Shown: positions 1 to 11,285 of the stretch, one piece after another
How the letters are laid out: every line of letters begins with the position of its first letter
Position numbering within the stretch: position 1 is the stretch's first letter
NCBI GenBank assembly: GCA_030549495.1
Contig: JAUIRK010000022.1
Location: 124,001 to 188,000 of the forward strand
Direction of reading: 5' to 3'
Length of the DNA stretch: 64,000 nt
Source: Nectonema munidae
Taxonomy: Eukaryota; Nematomorpha; Nectonematoida; Nectonematidae
Made by a program: the position numbers and the translations under genes
Notes under the pieces: model-generated
What the model was told of the DNA's origin: nothing
The model's database searches: none
Seen by the model: the letters and a program-made list of their open reading frames with translations, nothing else

Positions 1-61
1 ATTTCTTTACTTGCTTTTTTAAAAGTAATTTTTATTTTATTCACTAATTGATTGTGAATTG

Positions 62-668
62 AACTAAACATGGTTGAAAATTAAATCTGGACTTTAATTT
101 GTCCTTTATTTCCTGGAGAGTTATAGTAGTAAACTTATCTTCATATTCATTGTATCTTTCAACTATACTTTTAAATTTTATTGCAATATTTCTGTATTTG
201 AAACGAATGTTTTCGTTATTTTGTACATTTGATTGGCTCAATTTAAGTTTGGTCATGACATTTTTAATTTGCTCTAATAATTTCCATATTGAAGTATTGT
301 TTCCTTGAAAATGTCTTTGCAAAACGTAAGAAACCCTCCACAACAGTTATTAGTTTTCGGGAGTAAATTTAATGAAGAGTTGTATTGATTCCATAAAAAT
401 GGAGGAAATTTAGCATACCTATATCTGTTACCAATACTTTCACCATGGATATATGTCTTTTCAAAATAGGAGATTAACTTTCTATACTATTTAGAAGTTG
501 GCAACCAGAAGCTAATTGGTTGAAATTTTCATTTATAATTTCAACTGGAACTAAAGATAGTGCTGATAAACATTTAATTAATAAATTCATATTAGGATTG
601 CCGTTTTTGAGGCCTACTTCTTTGGTTTTTCTCAAAATGGGCTAGCTTAAGTGAAAAAAAGATCCTGA
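62..668 (-). pseudogene. MULE (Mutator-like) transposase, C-terminal remnant
   Basis: The longest open piece (about 62-343, minus) contains GNNTSIWKLLEQIKNV followed by a helical segment ending in a VERY-like stretch. This matches the C-terminal region of arthropod FLYWCH/MULE transposases, which usually read TNN.VEG(W/F)H..F, then TIWKF(I/L)..L, then a ...RI..IV..Y block. Further upstream on the same strand, in other frames, NCCGGFLRF-like, SALSLVPVEII and a GLKN segment also fit that family in the right order. At least three frame breaks or stops separate the pieces, so it is dead. The matching N-terminal FLYWCH part lies on the same strand at 5113-8515, so both probably derive from one element split by later insertions. 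The family call rests on remembered motif patterns. Confidence 0.62.
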
Positions 669-1013
669 AATGTGTGTAGTTGGTAGTTTTTTTTTGAAAA
701 AATTTTATTGCTGCCAACTCAAAATCAACTAGCAAACACCTTGAATTGAATGAAGGGTAAATCATAAGCAAGTAGGATATTACTCTTTCGTATATATCTC
801 GACTTTTTATGTTAACAAAATATAAACAATTGGCGGGCAGTTATTACCAACTTTACAATTTAATGTGTAAAGTTGGTAAAACATTGAAGGAACAACTTGA
901 AAAGTCCCGTCACAAAAAAAATATATCACTCCGAAGAAGATGAATTAAAGAGGTGTCGCCTTTCAAAAGAACTCTTGCGAAAAATCTTGTGATCCAGAAT
1001 CTTTTAATATAAG
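669..1013. other. unassigned spacer between MULE remnant and copia fossil
   Basis: No coding signal or terminal repeat was recognised. There is a small inverted repeat around 847-880 (ACCAACTTTACA / TGTAAAGTTGGT), which could form a hairpin. Confidence 0.4.
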
Positions 1014-1208
1014 TGTTAAAGTTCAAGGCTAATCAACTAACTAGTAGCCTCACGCATCTTCGCTAATGCAATCGTGTAACCTCTCACACCTTATACAATC
1101 ATCCTGTATCCTAACACACCTTAAGTTAGAGAGTATATATATACGCAAACACTAGAATAAAAATCACTACTTATTCTCAATAAACTGTTTCTTCTTTATA
1201 TATAATCA
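1014..1208 (+). repeat. candidate 5' LTR of the copia fossil
   Basis: The segment starts TGTTAAAG and ends AATCA. It contains a TATA-like run (about 1130-1143) and AATAAA (about 1180), and it is followed directly by TGGTAGCAGAGAG, which resembles the TGGTATCAGAG primer-binding site of many copia elements. No second copy is in the window, so the boundaries are inferred from these signals alone. Confidence 0.4.
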
Positions 1209-3041
1209 TGGTAGCAGAGAGTGGTTACTCCTTATAAAGTTTTAGTCTTCTTCCAATGTGTTCAAGTTGGAAAGCACCTCCAACTCTCAAAGAAGCTTAT
1301 GAGCAATGGAAAAAACAACAAAAGATCTGGGAAAACCTAACAGACTTGGATAAGGAAAAGCAAGGCAGTGCTCGTCTTTTATCACTTCCCGATCCCTCAG
1401 CATCCCGAAATGCAGTACTTGAAATGGATATTGATATTATCAAAAGTGAAAGTGGAATTTGTGAACTCATAAAAAAATAGACGACTTTTATGAAAAGGAT
1501 AAGAACTTCAAAGTTTTCCAATCATGGAGGAAATTTATCCATTATCGCGGAGAAGAAGTAGTTCCGGTGATTGACTTCATGGTCGCATTTGAAAGAAATT
1601 ATAGCCAATGCAAATCCCGCGCTATGACTTTATCTAAGGGAGTCTTAGCCTTCTGTTATGACGTAAGGAGTAGTGGAAATAGACTTTATTGAAAGAACAG
1701 TAAAACGTTAAAATGTAACAATTACGGTACAAAGATAACATATAAGTATGTGAAAGCATGCTAAACAGACAGTAATACTCAAGGATAATTGTAACTTGTG
1801 AAAACACTTATTACACCTTCCAACTTATAGAAATTGCAAATCTCGACCAAGAGAAAGGAGATTTAGTGTTGGGAACACTTGCAGATGTGACTTTCGTTAA
1901 CATGAAAAAACAAATACTAAAAGTGCATCAGAGTTTCAAAATATCTCAACGCGGACAGGACCAAGCGGTTGAACAAGGTAGTGTCATTTATATTAAAACC
2001 AAAAATGCGTTTCCTGCTCAAAAACTCGACAATCTCGAAGACACAATGGAAAAGGATGTAAAAAGCGCTCTCTATGGATATCAAAACAAAGAAAGGAAAA
2101 TCCAAAATTCCAATCACAATAATCCAAAAGATCGACATCGAAATATTATGAAGTGTCACAATTGCAAAAGTATATATCACTTCCCTCAAGATTGACCAAA
2201 AAAGATGGATTACATTGCAGTTCTTCTTACTGACAATGAGGATCAAGTCTCTTTATTGTCTGAAATGATTAGATGCATGGTTGTAGACTCTGGATGTAAA
2301 AGTACAGTTTGTGGTGCAACATTGGAAAAACTGTACCTGAAAACACTATCACGCAATTATAGCAAAAGCATTCACTTCAGTAAATCTTCTGCGGTGTACA
2401 AATTTGGCAATGGGGAGAGATATTTGACATTGCAAGAGACTTATATGCCTATTTATTTAGACAAAATGAGAGTGTGTAAGCTGTGATATTGTTTATTGTG
2501 AAATTCCACTATTGTTTTCTAAGGAGCCTTTAAATAAACGCCAAGGGTATATTAATTTTGTACATGAGAAAATTTTTTGTTAGGTAAAAATATTCTTTTA
2601 CATGTGTCAAAATCAGGTCACTATTTTGTTTGTTTATCTAGATTCTAGAGAGAATGAAAACACCTTATATATTATTTTTTTCCCATAGAAAGCTTAAAAT
2701 CAGAAAAGATAGAAGGAGACTTGGTGAAATTACATAGCAGTTTTGCCATCCATCATACATCAAACTAAAAGACTTGCTAAAAAGCTGGGGTAAAGAACCT
2801 AGAAATATTCACCAAGCTCGAAAATATTAGTGAGAGTAAGCGAAGTATGCAAACGATTTAAGAGAACCCTTTCTCGGCCAGTAGTTGCTTTTCATTTTTC
2901 TTCTACCTTCAATCAAGTTGTCGTTATGGACTTAAAAGATTTGAAACCAGGTGTGAAAGTTTTACATATGATAGATCATGGAACGAGATACTGTTAAGCA
3001 ATTCGAATATATGGTAAAAGTAAAGAAGAAAAAATAAAAGC

Positions 3042-3193
3042 AATTTTTGCAAGTTGGATTTGAGTGTTTGGAGCTCCTCAAATTTTCCTGTCAGACAATG
3101 GAAGAGAGTTCAACAATCAAGAGTTTCAAGATCTCTGCAACAAATTCAACATAGTTATTAAAACAACTGCCGCTGAATTGCACCATGGTCAAA
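3042..3193 (+). repeat. copy 1 of a duplicated ~150-bp integrase segment
   Basis: This stretch is nearly identical to 4609-4755: both carry GTGTTTGGAGCTCCTCAAAT and end GCCGCTGAATTGCACCA. The second copy lies just after the RT region of the same fossil, out of normal order. Confidence 0.8.
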
Positions 3194-4608
3194 CGGGATG
3201 ATTGAAAAGAACAATCATCTGCTAGCAGAATCAGTCGACACACTGACAGAAGAAAATTGCGATATATATATCGCAATTTACTGGGCTGTCGCAGCAAGAA
3301 GTGTTTTAGCAAAGGTCTATGGTTTCAGCCCCAATGTACTTGTTTTTAGAAAAAACCAAGTTTCCTTTTCCGCCATAAATTGATTTCCGGCAAATGATCC
3401 AAATTTCTACAGCAAAATGGTTGAAGATGATCTAATCACACTACATAAAGCAAGAGAAAACTTCATCAGATTGGAGGCTTCAGAAAAGATCAAAAAAGAG
3501 CAACAGAAGAAAACACGACCATCCTCAGATCATGTCTATCGCGTTGGAGATGTCTTTTACAAACGGGATCTTTCTTCGTTTTGGCAAGGAACAGCAAAAA
3601 TTCTTGGTATAGATGATAAGTAAATTTTAATAAAACCCGGTCGATCATACCTAAGAGCACATCCATGTAAATTAACCCCTTGCCATGATGATGGAGAAGT
3701 TTGGCAAATTGAAAGCGATGAACAGCTAGAAATGACAAGTTCAAGTGAAGAAGATGAGATAAAATTACCCAACAAAGGTGACAGGATAAGGTACAAACTT
3801 CTCAACTCCGATGAAAAAACAGCCACAGTTTTTTAACTAAAAGACATTTTATCAACAGTTATTGGAAGTGATGGGAAGCGAAACAGCAACTACCAAAAGA
3901 AATTAGCACTATTTTAATTTAAAAGGTGAAGATGGAAATGTAAAGTATGTCAGCTTCAAAGATGATGTTGAAGATTGGAATAATTTAAATGAAAGCTCTA
4001 GTATGCTGACTACTAGCAAAGATGCACTCTTTCAAGAAGCAAAAGAACAAGAACTGGCCAAATGGAAGGCAATGAATTCATATGTTGAAGTAAAAGATGA
4101 AGGACAATAAATTATTTCAACAGCATGGGTATGCACAGAGAAAATAAAAGACGGTAAAACATAAAGGAAAGCAAGACTCTGTGCTCTTGGTTTTAAAGAT
4201 GAAAATTCAGAAGTAACTTATTTACCAACATGAGAAAAAGAGTACATCCAAATTTTGCTAAGCATCGCTGTAGGCAAGAGATGGACACTTAGACAAATGA
4301 ACATAAAAAGTGCCTATTTACAAGAAGAACCTATGGAAAGAAAAATTTACCTAAGACCTCCACCTGAATCGAAAACTTTAAATTTATGGCTTCTACAGAA
4401 ATGTGTTTATGGTCTCGGAGTAGCAGGGCGGAAATGGTACAACAGACTCAAAGAGGAAATACTAAAACTTGGTATGAAAACTGCAAGCTACGATAATGCG
4501 TTTTTATATGACCAACAAAAACGGACTGCATGGAACGATCGCTGTCACGTGGATGACATTTTATGGTGTGGAAATCAAGTCTTTGAAACAAAAGCTAACA
4601 TGTTTGCT

Positions 4609-4755
4609 AAATTTTTGCAAAGTTGGATCAGAGTGTTTGGAGCTCCTCAAATTTTTCTGTCGGACAATGGAGGATAGTTCAACAGGCAAGAGTTTCAAGA
4701 TCTTTGCAACAAATTTAACATAGTTATTAAAACAATTGCCGCTGAATTGCACCAT
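4609..4755 (+). repeat. copy 2 of the duplicated integrase segment
   Basis: Second copy of the 3042-3193 segment, at the downstream edge of the recognisable copia sequence. It marks either an internal rearrangement or a second partial insertion of the same family. Confidence 0.8.
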
Positions 4756-5112
4756 TTTCTACTTTTTCTAACTACGGTACTGTATCTAGTCCTCTGGTCA
4801 ATAAGATCTGTTCCGCCTTTAGTGTAGTATTTAACTATTGCAGGGTTTTTTTATCATCTTTTGTTACGCCGAATAATGAAGGATAAGTTTGCGGGGCTTT
4901 GTGGTGTCAATTAAAAAATTGTGGGACAGTGCGTGTGTAAATTAGTAAATTGAGGGGCGAGCCGATGGGAGTGTAAATTAATAAAATGCATGTGTAAATT
5001 AATAAAATACGAAGCGGTACTGCTGCAGAGAATTTTCTACATCGCATTTTATGATATATAATCAATAAATATTGATTATTGATTATATATTATATAATTT
5101 ATAAATATATAA
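4756..5112. repeat. AT-rich spacer with a short tandem motif and palindrome
   Basis: Contains three spaced copies of a GTGTAAATTAATAAAAT-like motif (4930-5010) and a long AT palindrome around ATCAATAAATATTGATTATT (5058-5117). No coding sequence was recognised. Confidence 0.6.
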
Positions 5113-5387
5113 TCAATAAGCTTTCATATTCAACAGGTATATCAAAGTTGGAATAATAAAATTAGGATTTTTTTTCATTTTCACTCTCCTCAACTGCTGT
5201 TCAATGGTGCTTTGTTTTGGTACTCTAAGCAAAGATGAAGTTGAAAATTGATTTAATGCTTCTGAGATGAAATATCTATTAGAACTATTAGTTGAATTTT
5301 CTGCTGAGGAGATCAAATCATTTAAAAACGTGGAAACTTCGGATTGTATAAGATCACCATCATGTGTATGCTGAAAAGGAGCTTTAA
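5113..5387 (-). pseudogene. MULE transposase N-terminal remnant, part after FLYWCH
   Basis: The minus strand reads HTHDGDLIQSEVSTFLNDL, then a segment ending IEQQLRRVKMKKNP. FLYWCH-MULE proteins have the same layout: an H-x-H pair closing the zinc finger, a helical stretch, then a (A/I)L.R.I.R.R..NP motif. The frame is open up to the TTAA at 5384-5387, where the piggyBac-like element begins, and appears to continue beyond that element at 8377. The central DDE domain is not visible downstream. There the sequence passes into AT-rich DNA and then the copia fossil. Confidence 0.62.
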
Positions 5388-5422
5388 CCCTATTAGTGCT
5401 GGGCAAAATTTGTCCGCTCAAG

Positions 5423-5462
5423 TGCTGGGGGGGGGGGGGGGCGTAAAGTGCCCCCCCCCCCT
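5423..5462. repeat. G-run/C-run hairpin in left TIR
   Basis: A run of about 14 G, then CGTAAAGTG, then about 12 C. This is a near-perfect inverted repeat that the right end mirrors at 8331-8359. Confidence 0.85.
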
Positions 5463-5499
5463 ATTTTTCTCAGAGATTAATAAATTTTTATAAATATTT

Positions 5500-6815
5500 T
5501 TGATGTTACATATATATTTCAACTATGCTGAATTCAGTGATGATGTCCATTTTTTATCAAAATCGATCAAACCTGTCAAAAAATTGATTTATATTTGACA
5601 GCTCATCTCAAAAAGGAACTTTTTATTTAAATAATTATATAAAGTTTTTTAAGCATGTATACCCATTTTCAAATATGCTGAATTCAGTGGTGATATTCAT
5701 TTTTTATGAAAATCAATCAAACCTGTCAAAAAATTGATCTAAATGTGACAACTCATCTCAAAAAGGAACTTTTTATCTAAATAAGTTTATAAAGTTTTTT
5801 ACACATTTATACCCATTTTCAAATATGCTGAATTCAGTGGTGATATTCATATTTTATGAAAATCAATCAAACCTGTCAAAAAATTGATCTAAATGTGACA
5901 GCTGATCTCAAAAAGGAACTTTTTATCTAAATTAGTATATAAAGTTTTTTGCACATGTATACCCATTTTCAAATATGCTGAATTCAGGGGTGATATTCAT
6001 TTTTTATGAAAATCAATCAAACCTGTCAAAAAATTGATCTAAAAGTGACAGCTCATCTCAAAAAGGAACTTTTTATCTAGATAAGTATATAAAGTTTTTT
6101 ACAAATGTATACCCATTTTCAAATATGCTGAATTCAGTGGTGATATTTATTTTTTATGAAAATCATTCAAACCTGTCAAAAAAGTAATTTACATATGACA
6201 GCTCATCTCAAAAAAGAAACTTTTTATATAAATAATTATATAATGTTTTTTACACATATACACCCATTTTCAAGCATGCTGAATTCAGCGGTGATATTCA
6301 TTTTTTTATAAAAATCAATTAAAGTTATCAAAACATTTATTTATATATGACAGCTCATCTTAAAAAGAAACTTTTTATCTAAGTAATAATATAAAGTTTT
6401 TTACACATATATACCCATTTTTAAGCATGCGTAATTCAGTGGTGATATTCATTTTTTTTATAAAAATCAATCAAAACTGTCAAAAAATTGATTTATCCCA
6501 AAAAGAAAGGATCAGGCACGGTTTTTTGAATTAGAGAATTACGTTTAATAGAAAGTATAGGGAGGTGATGAAGTTTACCGTGTATGGCATTTTACACACA
6601 TATACCCATTTTCAAGTAGGCTGTGTTTACTGGTTATATTCCTTTTTTTTTTATAAATATTAGTCAAACCTGACAAAATAATTTAAATATGATAGCCCAT
6701 ATCAAAATTAAAATTTTAATTCTTTTAAAGTTTTTTTTATACATTTCAAGTATGTAGAATTTAATGGTGATGTTCATTTTTTATGAAATCAATAAAACCT
6801 GTCAAAAAATCGATT
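5500..6815. repeat. ~150-bp tandem array A (about 8-9 units)
   Basis: The palindrome CTGAATTCAG or a variant recurs with AATTCAG at 5531, 5681, 5831, 5981, 6131, 6282 and 6433, so the period is 150 bp and then 151 bp. Two more diverged units follow after a ~40-bp interruption near 6495-6590. Each unit also holds AATCAATCAAACCTGTCAAA and an AAGTTTTTT block. Divergence rises toward the right, so the left and central units are the younger or better homogenised ones. Confidence 0.95.
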
Positions 6816-7284
6816 AAACCTGTAAATCAATGTCAAATATATTAACATAAAAATAACTTCTACTTGCAGTTTTCTCTGGTAATTATTTTCTTAATTTATT
6901 TAATAAACCAACTTTAGGTGTTTAATTCACTCAAAATATTTCATTCTACAGTATATGTAACTCGATATGATCTCCATCTTTTTGGCTACAAATTCATTAT
7001 CGGCCCGTAGTCTCTACGTCATATTATAATTTACAGTATGTAATTTTGGTATTCATTCTATGATGATCCTTTCTTGGTAGCTCTTTTTTCATTAGAAATT
7101 TATATTCTTCAATGTGTGTTCGAAAATTTTTTTATAAGGATAAAATTCCTTTTTTCCTCTCAGGCCTGAATATTTGTCAACCAATCTCATTTCAAAGGTT
7201 TTTTTCTGATGAATCATTCGTGATGTTGATTGTTCAATTACAAAAAGTTGTCAACGTTCTTCATCTAAAAAATTGCTTCTTTGA

Positions 7285-7990
7285 CACATCCTAAATGTAA
7301 AAAATGAGTTCAAAAATGAAAACAGCATGATCGATTTGGTATAAAAACAAATATTTCATGTAAAATTGAAAGAATATTTTTGGAGATAGCTTTTTGAAGT
7401 AAACCGCAAATTTTGACTGATATTTTAAAACCTCTAAATGTGAAAAATGAGTTCAGAAATGAAAACAGCATGGTTGATTTGGTATAAAACATATATTTCA
7501 TTGTAAAATTTAAATGAATGTTTTTGGAGACAATTTTTAGAAGTAAACCGCAAATTTGATTAACACTTATAGGTATTTTCACATCCTAAACGTAAAAAAT
7601 GAGTCCAGAAATGAAACCAGCATGGCCGATTTAGTATAACACATATATTTCAGTGTAAAATTTGAATGAATGTTTTTGGAGATAATTTTTAGAAGTAAAC
7701 CGCAAATTTGATTAACACTTATAGGTATTTTCAGATCCTAAACGTAAAAAATGAGTCCAGAAATGAAACCAGCATGGCCGATTTAGTATAACGCATATAT
7801 TTTATGTAAAATGTGAAGTAATGTTTTTGGAGATAATTTTCAGAAGTAAACCGCAAATTTGATTACTACTTATAGGTATTTTCAAATCCTAAATGTAAAA
7901 AATGAGTCCAGAAATGAAAACAGCATGACCGATTTAGTATAAAAACATATATTTTATGTAAAATTTGAAGGTATATTTTATTAGATATAT
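7285..7990. repeat. ~150-bp tandem array B (5 units)
   Basis: A second, unrelated unit built around AAAAAATGAGTCCAGAAATG. GAG anchors lie at 7306, 7449, 7601, 7753 and 7903 (spacing 143, 152, 152, 150). Units share CAGCATG, TATATTT and AGTAAACCGCAAATTT. Units 3 and 4 are nearly identical. Confidence 0.95.
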
Positions 7991-8376
7991 TTTTCATCAA
8001 TCAAAATTTTGATTGACATTTTCTAAAAAGTAGTCATGATTATTGAAAAAATTAAGTATATAAAGTGTTATGCGTTCCAAACTGTATATAATTATAAATT
8101 TTCAGGGTATTATATAATATAGATCCTAAGTTATAAGGTTAAGTACAGATAATGTCAAAATTTTGCTGAAAAATTTTAATTTTTGATTTTCATTGACAGT
8201 TTTGAACATGAAGGGGTCATTCAACTACCATGAAAATGGTTTCAAAAGATGCAGCTAGCGATTTTAGGAAAATTCACCAAATTTGAAGGGATATGATTCA
8301 GCCAATTTTCTACAATTAATTTTTTAGTGAAGGGGAGGGGGCGTTTTACGCCCCCCCCCAGCACTAATAGGATTAA

Positions 8377-8515
8377 CAATTTTTTTCTTTTATGTGATTA
8401 AAGTCGAATTACATTAAAATTTGTATATTGTCTACATCTCCAATGCTTTCTATCATTATTATATGTTTTTTCTGAATAAATATTCTTTGCCATTCAATAT
8501 CAAAACATCGTTACC
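8377..8515 (-). pseudogene. FLYWCH zinc-finger part of the MULE remnant
   Basis: Minus-strand reading gives YNNDRKHWRCRQYT, then, after a frame change, CNSTLIT and KKKIVK up to the TTAA at 8373. W-x-C, a second Cys and the H-x-H found across the insertion (5113-5387) form the C-C-H-H pattern of a FLYWCH finger. FLYWCH fingers precede the DDE domain in many arthropod MULE transposases. At least one frameshift and one stop are present. Confidence 0.55.
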
Positions 8516-9940
8516 TTTCGTAGATTTTGTTAATTTAAACATCTATACGAAGAGCAATAAGAAAAAGGCAGATTCTGTAAGAAATAATTTATGATATTTA
8601 AGAAGTAAAGACAAATGGGAAGTGTTATAGTGCTGAAATGAAGATAAGCTATGTAAGTGTATGCCTACCATAAATAAAAGATGAATCATAACATGATTTA
8701 TCAATTCTTTGTTTTATGCTAATAACTAATGTCATATTCTTTCCTATAAGTCGGATCTAATAAATAGCAAGGCAAATAAATTGAATACAGATCTAAGTGG
8801 TATGTGTGCAAGAGGGTGCAAATGTAGGCTGGTGCAAGTAATAGGGAACCGTTTTTTCATGACTTCATTCGTTTCATTACTTCTATACACTATAGTTTTT
8901 GCTGTCTAATATTTTAAGATTTAAATGTCAGCAGCGTGCTTTATGATAAATCCACTTTCCAACACCAAATCCAAAAGTTTTTTCTCTTCTCTGATGAAAC
9001 AGGGATGGCATAATGGTAAAAATCAAAATTAATCAAAAAGAGTAGTAAATATTACAAGAAGAACTAAAGTAAACTTTCGTGAAAAAATAAACCAAAAATT
9101 AAGCGAAGCTTTTTATACTTTGTTCAAGCGCACCGATACGAATTCATTTGTTCTTTTCTTTTTTATTTTTAGAGATAAAAACTTCAACTAGATATTATTA
9201 AAATCCAGAACACATTTTTTAATTTTTTTTAGATTATTATTAAGGGAAACATTAAAATTATATATCCATAAACTAGATTACTCAAATGCATATTTTGAGA
9301 GATTAACTTGATTAAGTACTATATAAAATATGAAATTAGCATAAAAAGACACTTAATTAAGTTTCACTTTCAAAATACACAATGAAATGATCGTGTTTTT
9401 TGTTATATAATTTTAAATACCTTCTTAAAATAATATTATAAAAAATTGGAGAAATTTTTTACGAGTTTTTTAGAAAAACCAATTAAAATTTCAAACAAGC
9501 ACTAAAAATCCCACAAAACAATAATCATAATGAATTAAATGTTAAAGATATTTTTTTAATCTGAATTTAGCAACAAAAAAACAAAGGTGTGATCTAAATC
9601 ATTATTATTAATTTTTTGATGTACTGTAAAATTTGAAGAGAGACATACTTAATTTTTGAATTATAAATAGAGAAATCAACAAATTATAAGAACATTTTAT
9701 TTGATTGAAAAATGAAATACTTAGGTTTTTATAAAATAAAATAATATTAAAATTTTAACAACATTAAAATAATGCGCGTTTAACGTAAAAAGGATGCGCT
9801 TAAAGTGAATACTAACGGTTAGGCGCATATTGAAAGGTACAAGAGCGATAATCTAAATGGTCTAATGCTTGTTGGCACACAGAGAGACAATGATTAAAAT
9901 TTTAAAGGAATATGGTACATGAGACGAAACAGTGCAATCT
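8516..9940. other. AT-rich DNA without recognised features
   Basis: No convincing open frame, terminal repeat or RNA gene was recognised. Confidence 0.4.
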
Positions 9941-9984
9941 TTTACAATGCCTTGCAAAAATACTAACCCTATCTTATGGTTAGC

Positions 9985-10790
9985 AAATTGCGACGCCGAT
10001 TTCTTTGATATCTGTGCTGCCGTGCTACAAAGTGGTACTCTGGCCCCGTTTTTCTTTATACTCTGCCTGGACTATGTTCTCGGAACTTTCATATATTTCC
10101 AAACGAAATAAGTTGGGTTTTACACTAGAAAACACCAGAATCAGTGCAATTTACATGACAAACGTAGATTATGCAGATGATATCGCTTTCTTCTCTGTCA
10201 ACAATAAAGATTCAGAGAAAATGTTTTCCTTATTTGAAACTGCTGCAGCAAATATGGAACTTCATGTCAATGCCAAGAATACCAAGTTTATAGCACTCAA
10301 AACTACTGGTAAAATCCCAAATCAATCAAATCTAACACCACTAGAACATTTGGTGCGATTTCACTGATCTCGGAATCAATATTGCCTTGACCGCAAATCA
10401 CTTGAAAATTCGTATTACGAAATCATGAGTAGCACTTGACAAACTCAAAACTGTAAGCGCCAAACCATCCAGTTAAACTAAAAAGGAAATTTTTTATAGC
10501 GTTCGTTAAACGTTTCTTTCTATAAAGTTCTGCTACATCGCACTGAAGAAAAACTCGAAGGATAGCTAGATGGTACATACACAACAATACTGCGAACTAT
10601 ACTCAATATCTCGTTTAAAGAGCGTCATCTACAATTTGCTAGTCATTATTACAGAAGCTTAGACGAACTGAAAAATAGTGCCTTGCTTTGGACTCCAAGG
10701 CACGGGTTTACTAGATTTGAAAGATCACCAAAACGTACACTCAACAAGTGGCAGAAGATCCGAACTGTAATGTAGAAGATATATATATAT
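9985..10790 (+). pseudogene. LINE (non-LTR) reverse transcriptase remnant
   Basis: Around 10020-10060 one frame reads AAVLQSGTLAPF, corresponding to the G(V/I)LQGDTLAP motif of non-LTR RTs. The next open piece (10005-10367) has DYADDIAFF, the catalytic Y-A-D-D, then ELHVNAKNTKFIAL, the usual block after it. Further on, in another frame, GTYTTILRTILNISFKERHL and QFASHYYRSLDEL match the C-terminal region of the same kind of LINE ORF2. At least three frame changes and several stops are present. The fragment lies upstream of the sulfotransferase exon, probably in an intron. I cannot name the clade. Confidence 0.75.
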
Positions 10791-11069
10791 ATGCTTATGG
10801 ATTTTCGAAATGAGTCAAGAAGAAGATATTGGTCCAGTCAATCCGCCCATTGTGATGATAATGATGATGCTAAAATGTGCTTCTAGTCTTTTACGGATTC
10901 TTTTCTCATTTGTTTATTTTCTATTTACATTATCACAAAATGTTCTTTTTCAACACTTTTCATTATAAAACAACATTTTTGACGTTGTTTTATCTTGATA
11001 CGCAAGAATTTATTATAATTCTAGCTTCTCTCTGATGATTCGCAAACGTCAGAAATATTACAAACCATT

Positions 11070-11106
11070 TTTTTTAAGAAGAAGAGGAAGAAGAATTTAT
11101 TGAAAA
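11070..11106 (-). repeat. AATAAA plus short TTC tail
   Basis: On the minus strand TTCAATAAATTC is followed by an imperfect (TTC)n run. A second AATAAA-(TTC)n signature occurs at 12670-12702, which suggests retroelement 3' tails. Confidence 0.5.
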
Positions 11107-11285
11107 AAACGCACATATTAATAAAATTTACAATCACAAAAAAATTTTATTATGATATTAACAATGCGCAAGGTTAGCGTATAGATTTTTTTGAATAAAT
11201 TCAAGATTAAATATGCCTTTATTTTTAAAAAATTTGCAAACTTATGTTTACTTTTCTATTGTCTAATCCTTTATATATTTTTTAG

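Larger units (their letters stand above)
1014..4760 (+). mobile_element. Ty1/copia-type LTR retrotransposon fossil
   Basis: An old, heavily broken (ten or more breaks by eye) copia-group element on the plus strand. Parts in order: a probable 5' LTR (1014-1208), a gag-like region, a CCHC-type zinc knuckle (around 2150-2190), an aspartic-protease-like DSG region (around 2285), an integrase core region (around 3050-3400) and an RVT_2 reverse transcriptase region (around 4250-4580) with the K-S-A-Y-L-Q, YGL and DDIL motifs typical of copia. Integrase before RT is the copia order. No matching 3' LTR was found, so the 3' end seems lost. It sits between the two halves of the MULE remnant. GalEa-type copia elements with short LTRs are known from crustaceans, but I cannot assign the clade. 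Confidence 0.8.
5388..8372. mobile_element. piggyBac-like non-autonomous element carrying two satellite arrays
   Basis: TTAA flanks both sides (5384-5387 and 8373-8376). The terminal inverted repeats begin CCCTATTAGTGCTGG on the left and, read inward, TCCTATTAGTGCTGG on the right. Each end then has a G-run/C-run hairpin around GCGTAAA, as in the subterminal palindromes of many piggyBac elements. The 2985-bp body has no transposase and is filled mostly by two different ~150-bp tandem arrays. TTAA duplication and TIR form fit piggyBac. Removing the insert with one TTAA restores a readable FLYWCH frame across the junction (KIVKAPFQHTHDG). Confidence 0.85.

Noticed and set aside
5500-7990. Regularly spaced repeats that could be mistaken for a CRISPR-like array
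   Set aside because: Units are contiguous ~150-bp tandem repeats with no unique spacers, in a eukaryotic transposon context.
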